Source: Aphanomyces cochlioides | Lineage: Eukaryota > Oomycota > Saprolegniomycetes > Saprolegniales > Verrucalvaceae | Direction of reading: 5' to 3' | NCBI GenBank assembly: GCA_019828595.1 | Contig: JAHQRK010000001.1 | Coordinates: forward strand, 3,162,001 to 3,226,000 | DNA: 64,000 nt | Shown: positions 63,523-64,000 of the stretch, piece after piece | Numbering within the stretch: position 1 is the first letter of the stretch | Layout of the letters: the number at the start of each line of letters is the position of its first letter | Position numbers and translations under genes: made by a program | The notes under the pieces: model-generated | Seen by the model: the letters and a program-made list of their open reading frames with translations, nothing else | The model's database searches: none | What the model was told of the DNA's origin: nothing

Positions 63523-63542
63523 TTATCCGGAATGCCGGATAA
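63523..63542. promoter_or_regulatory. Inverted pair of TTATCCGG motifs upstream of carrier copy 2
   Basis: TTATCCGG (63523-63530) and CCGGATAA (63535-63542) form an interrupted palindrome 13 bases upstream of the proposed start of the second carrier gene. The same core appears in four other promoter regions. Confidence 0.4.
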
Positions 63543-63847
63543 AAAGTGGTCATTTTATACCAAAAATTTACTCACCAAAATGATTGGCGAATGTATCCGT
63601 TGGTCCTCCGAGGTGTCCACGGCCTCTTGCTGACTTGAGAACACTTTGAGGGTAAGTGATATGCTGTTAAGTCATTCATACTTGCGTCTTATAGCAAGAA
63701 AGCACGACATTCAGTGATAGCTGATGTTGTTGTTAGCCATTGTTACAGTCAAAATAGATTGGTGAGAAAATATATATGAAGCTGGTACCATTTGCTTGAA
63801 GTTGGGCGAAAGATTTCCTTGGACATCGACGACACCACTTCATCGGA

Positions 63848-64000
63848 ATGGTGCTGGTCATGCTCTTGTATCTCGCTTGTGCTGCCGTTCTCGCCATCCC
63901 GTACATCTTGTGGACGCTTGCGTGGGTCATTCCTTTGTTTGTTGAAGCCATTGCGGTGATAATTATAGCACTCGTTGACGGCCGACGACAATCCAAGCGA
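63848..64000 (+). CDS. Start of a membrane protein gene running off the right edge
   Basis: From ATG 63848 the plus strand reads MVLVMLLYLACAAVLAIPYI and LWTLAWVIPLFVEAIAVIII, two hydrophobic stretches, then a basic segment (DGRRQSKR) at the edge. The frame is open for a few codons upstream (GHRRHHFIG), so the true start could lie in an earlier exon. Too little is present to name it. Confidence 0.4.
   Translation, partial: MVLVMLLYLACAAVLAIPYILWTLAWVIPLFVEAIAVIIIALVDGRRQSKR

Overview
The window is nuclear DNA from a gene-dense eukaryote, most likely an oomycete (stramenopile). This rests on three things: introns that are nearly all 39-50 nt with GT-AG ends, genes separated by tens of bases, and a mix of flagellar genes (SPAG17/PF6-like, DNAAF3-like) with an RWP-RK regulator, PX and cyclic-nucleotide-binding proteins and bacterial-type metabolic enzymes. 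The moderate base composition would fit a Saprolegniales genome such as Aphanomyces, but that placement is inference. I recognised no tRNA, rRNA or CRISPR array.

Left part (1-8.5 kb): the 3' end of an unrecognised acidic protein, a SPAG17-like central-pair gene of about 16 exons on the minus strand, then a pogo/Tigger DNA transposon with intact ends and a broken transposase. From 8.5 to 28.5 kb comes a compact run of alternating genes: a membrane-anchored GH63-like glycosidase, a protein with three cyclic-nucleotide-binding domains, a PX-like fragment, a D-2-hydroxyacid dehydrogenase, SFT2, a phosphopantetheinyl transferase, a class II HMG-CoA reductase with long extensions, a four-helix membrane protein, a small secreted Cys-rich protein, two unrecognised conserved genes, NSUN5, H2A.Z and a mitochondrial-type protein. 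Many convergent pairs have stop codons that touch or overlap.

From 28.5 to 33.9 kb lies an AT-rich, repeat-rich island with a foldback element, a 61-bp perfect palindrome and a decayed PIF/Harbinger transposon (Myb-like gene plus transposase). From 33.9 to 50.5 kb are HIRA, a C18orf63-like gene, DNAAF3, a WH1-RhoGAP protein, a coiled-coil protein, an RWP-RK factor and a cluster of three tiny acylated PX-like proteins around a CutC gene.

The right end (50.5-64 kb) carries an SR-rich protein, two paralogous mitochondrial carriers of the oxaloacetate-carrier type, an importin-13/transportin-3-like receptor, two tandem enoyl-CoA hydratases (one fused to a zinc finger), and a 1274-residue single-exon protein joining a CobB/CbiA amidotransferase, a BtuF-like cobalamin-binding domain, Kelch repeats and a Cys-rich C-terminal domain. 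That fusion is the most striking item. A palindromic element, TTATCCGGATAA, recurs in five promoter regions and may mark a shared regulator.
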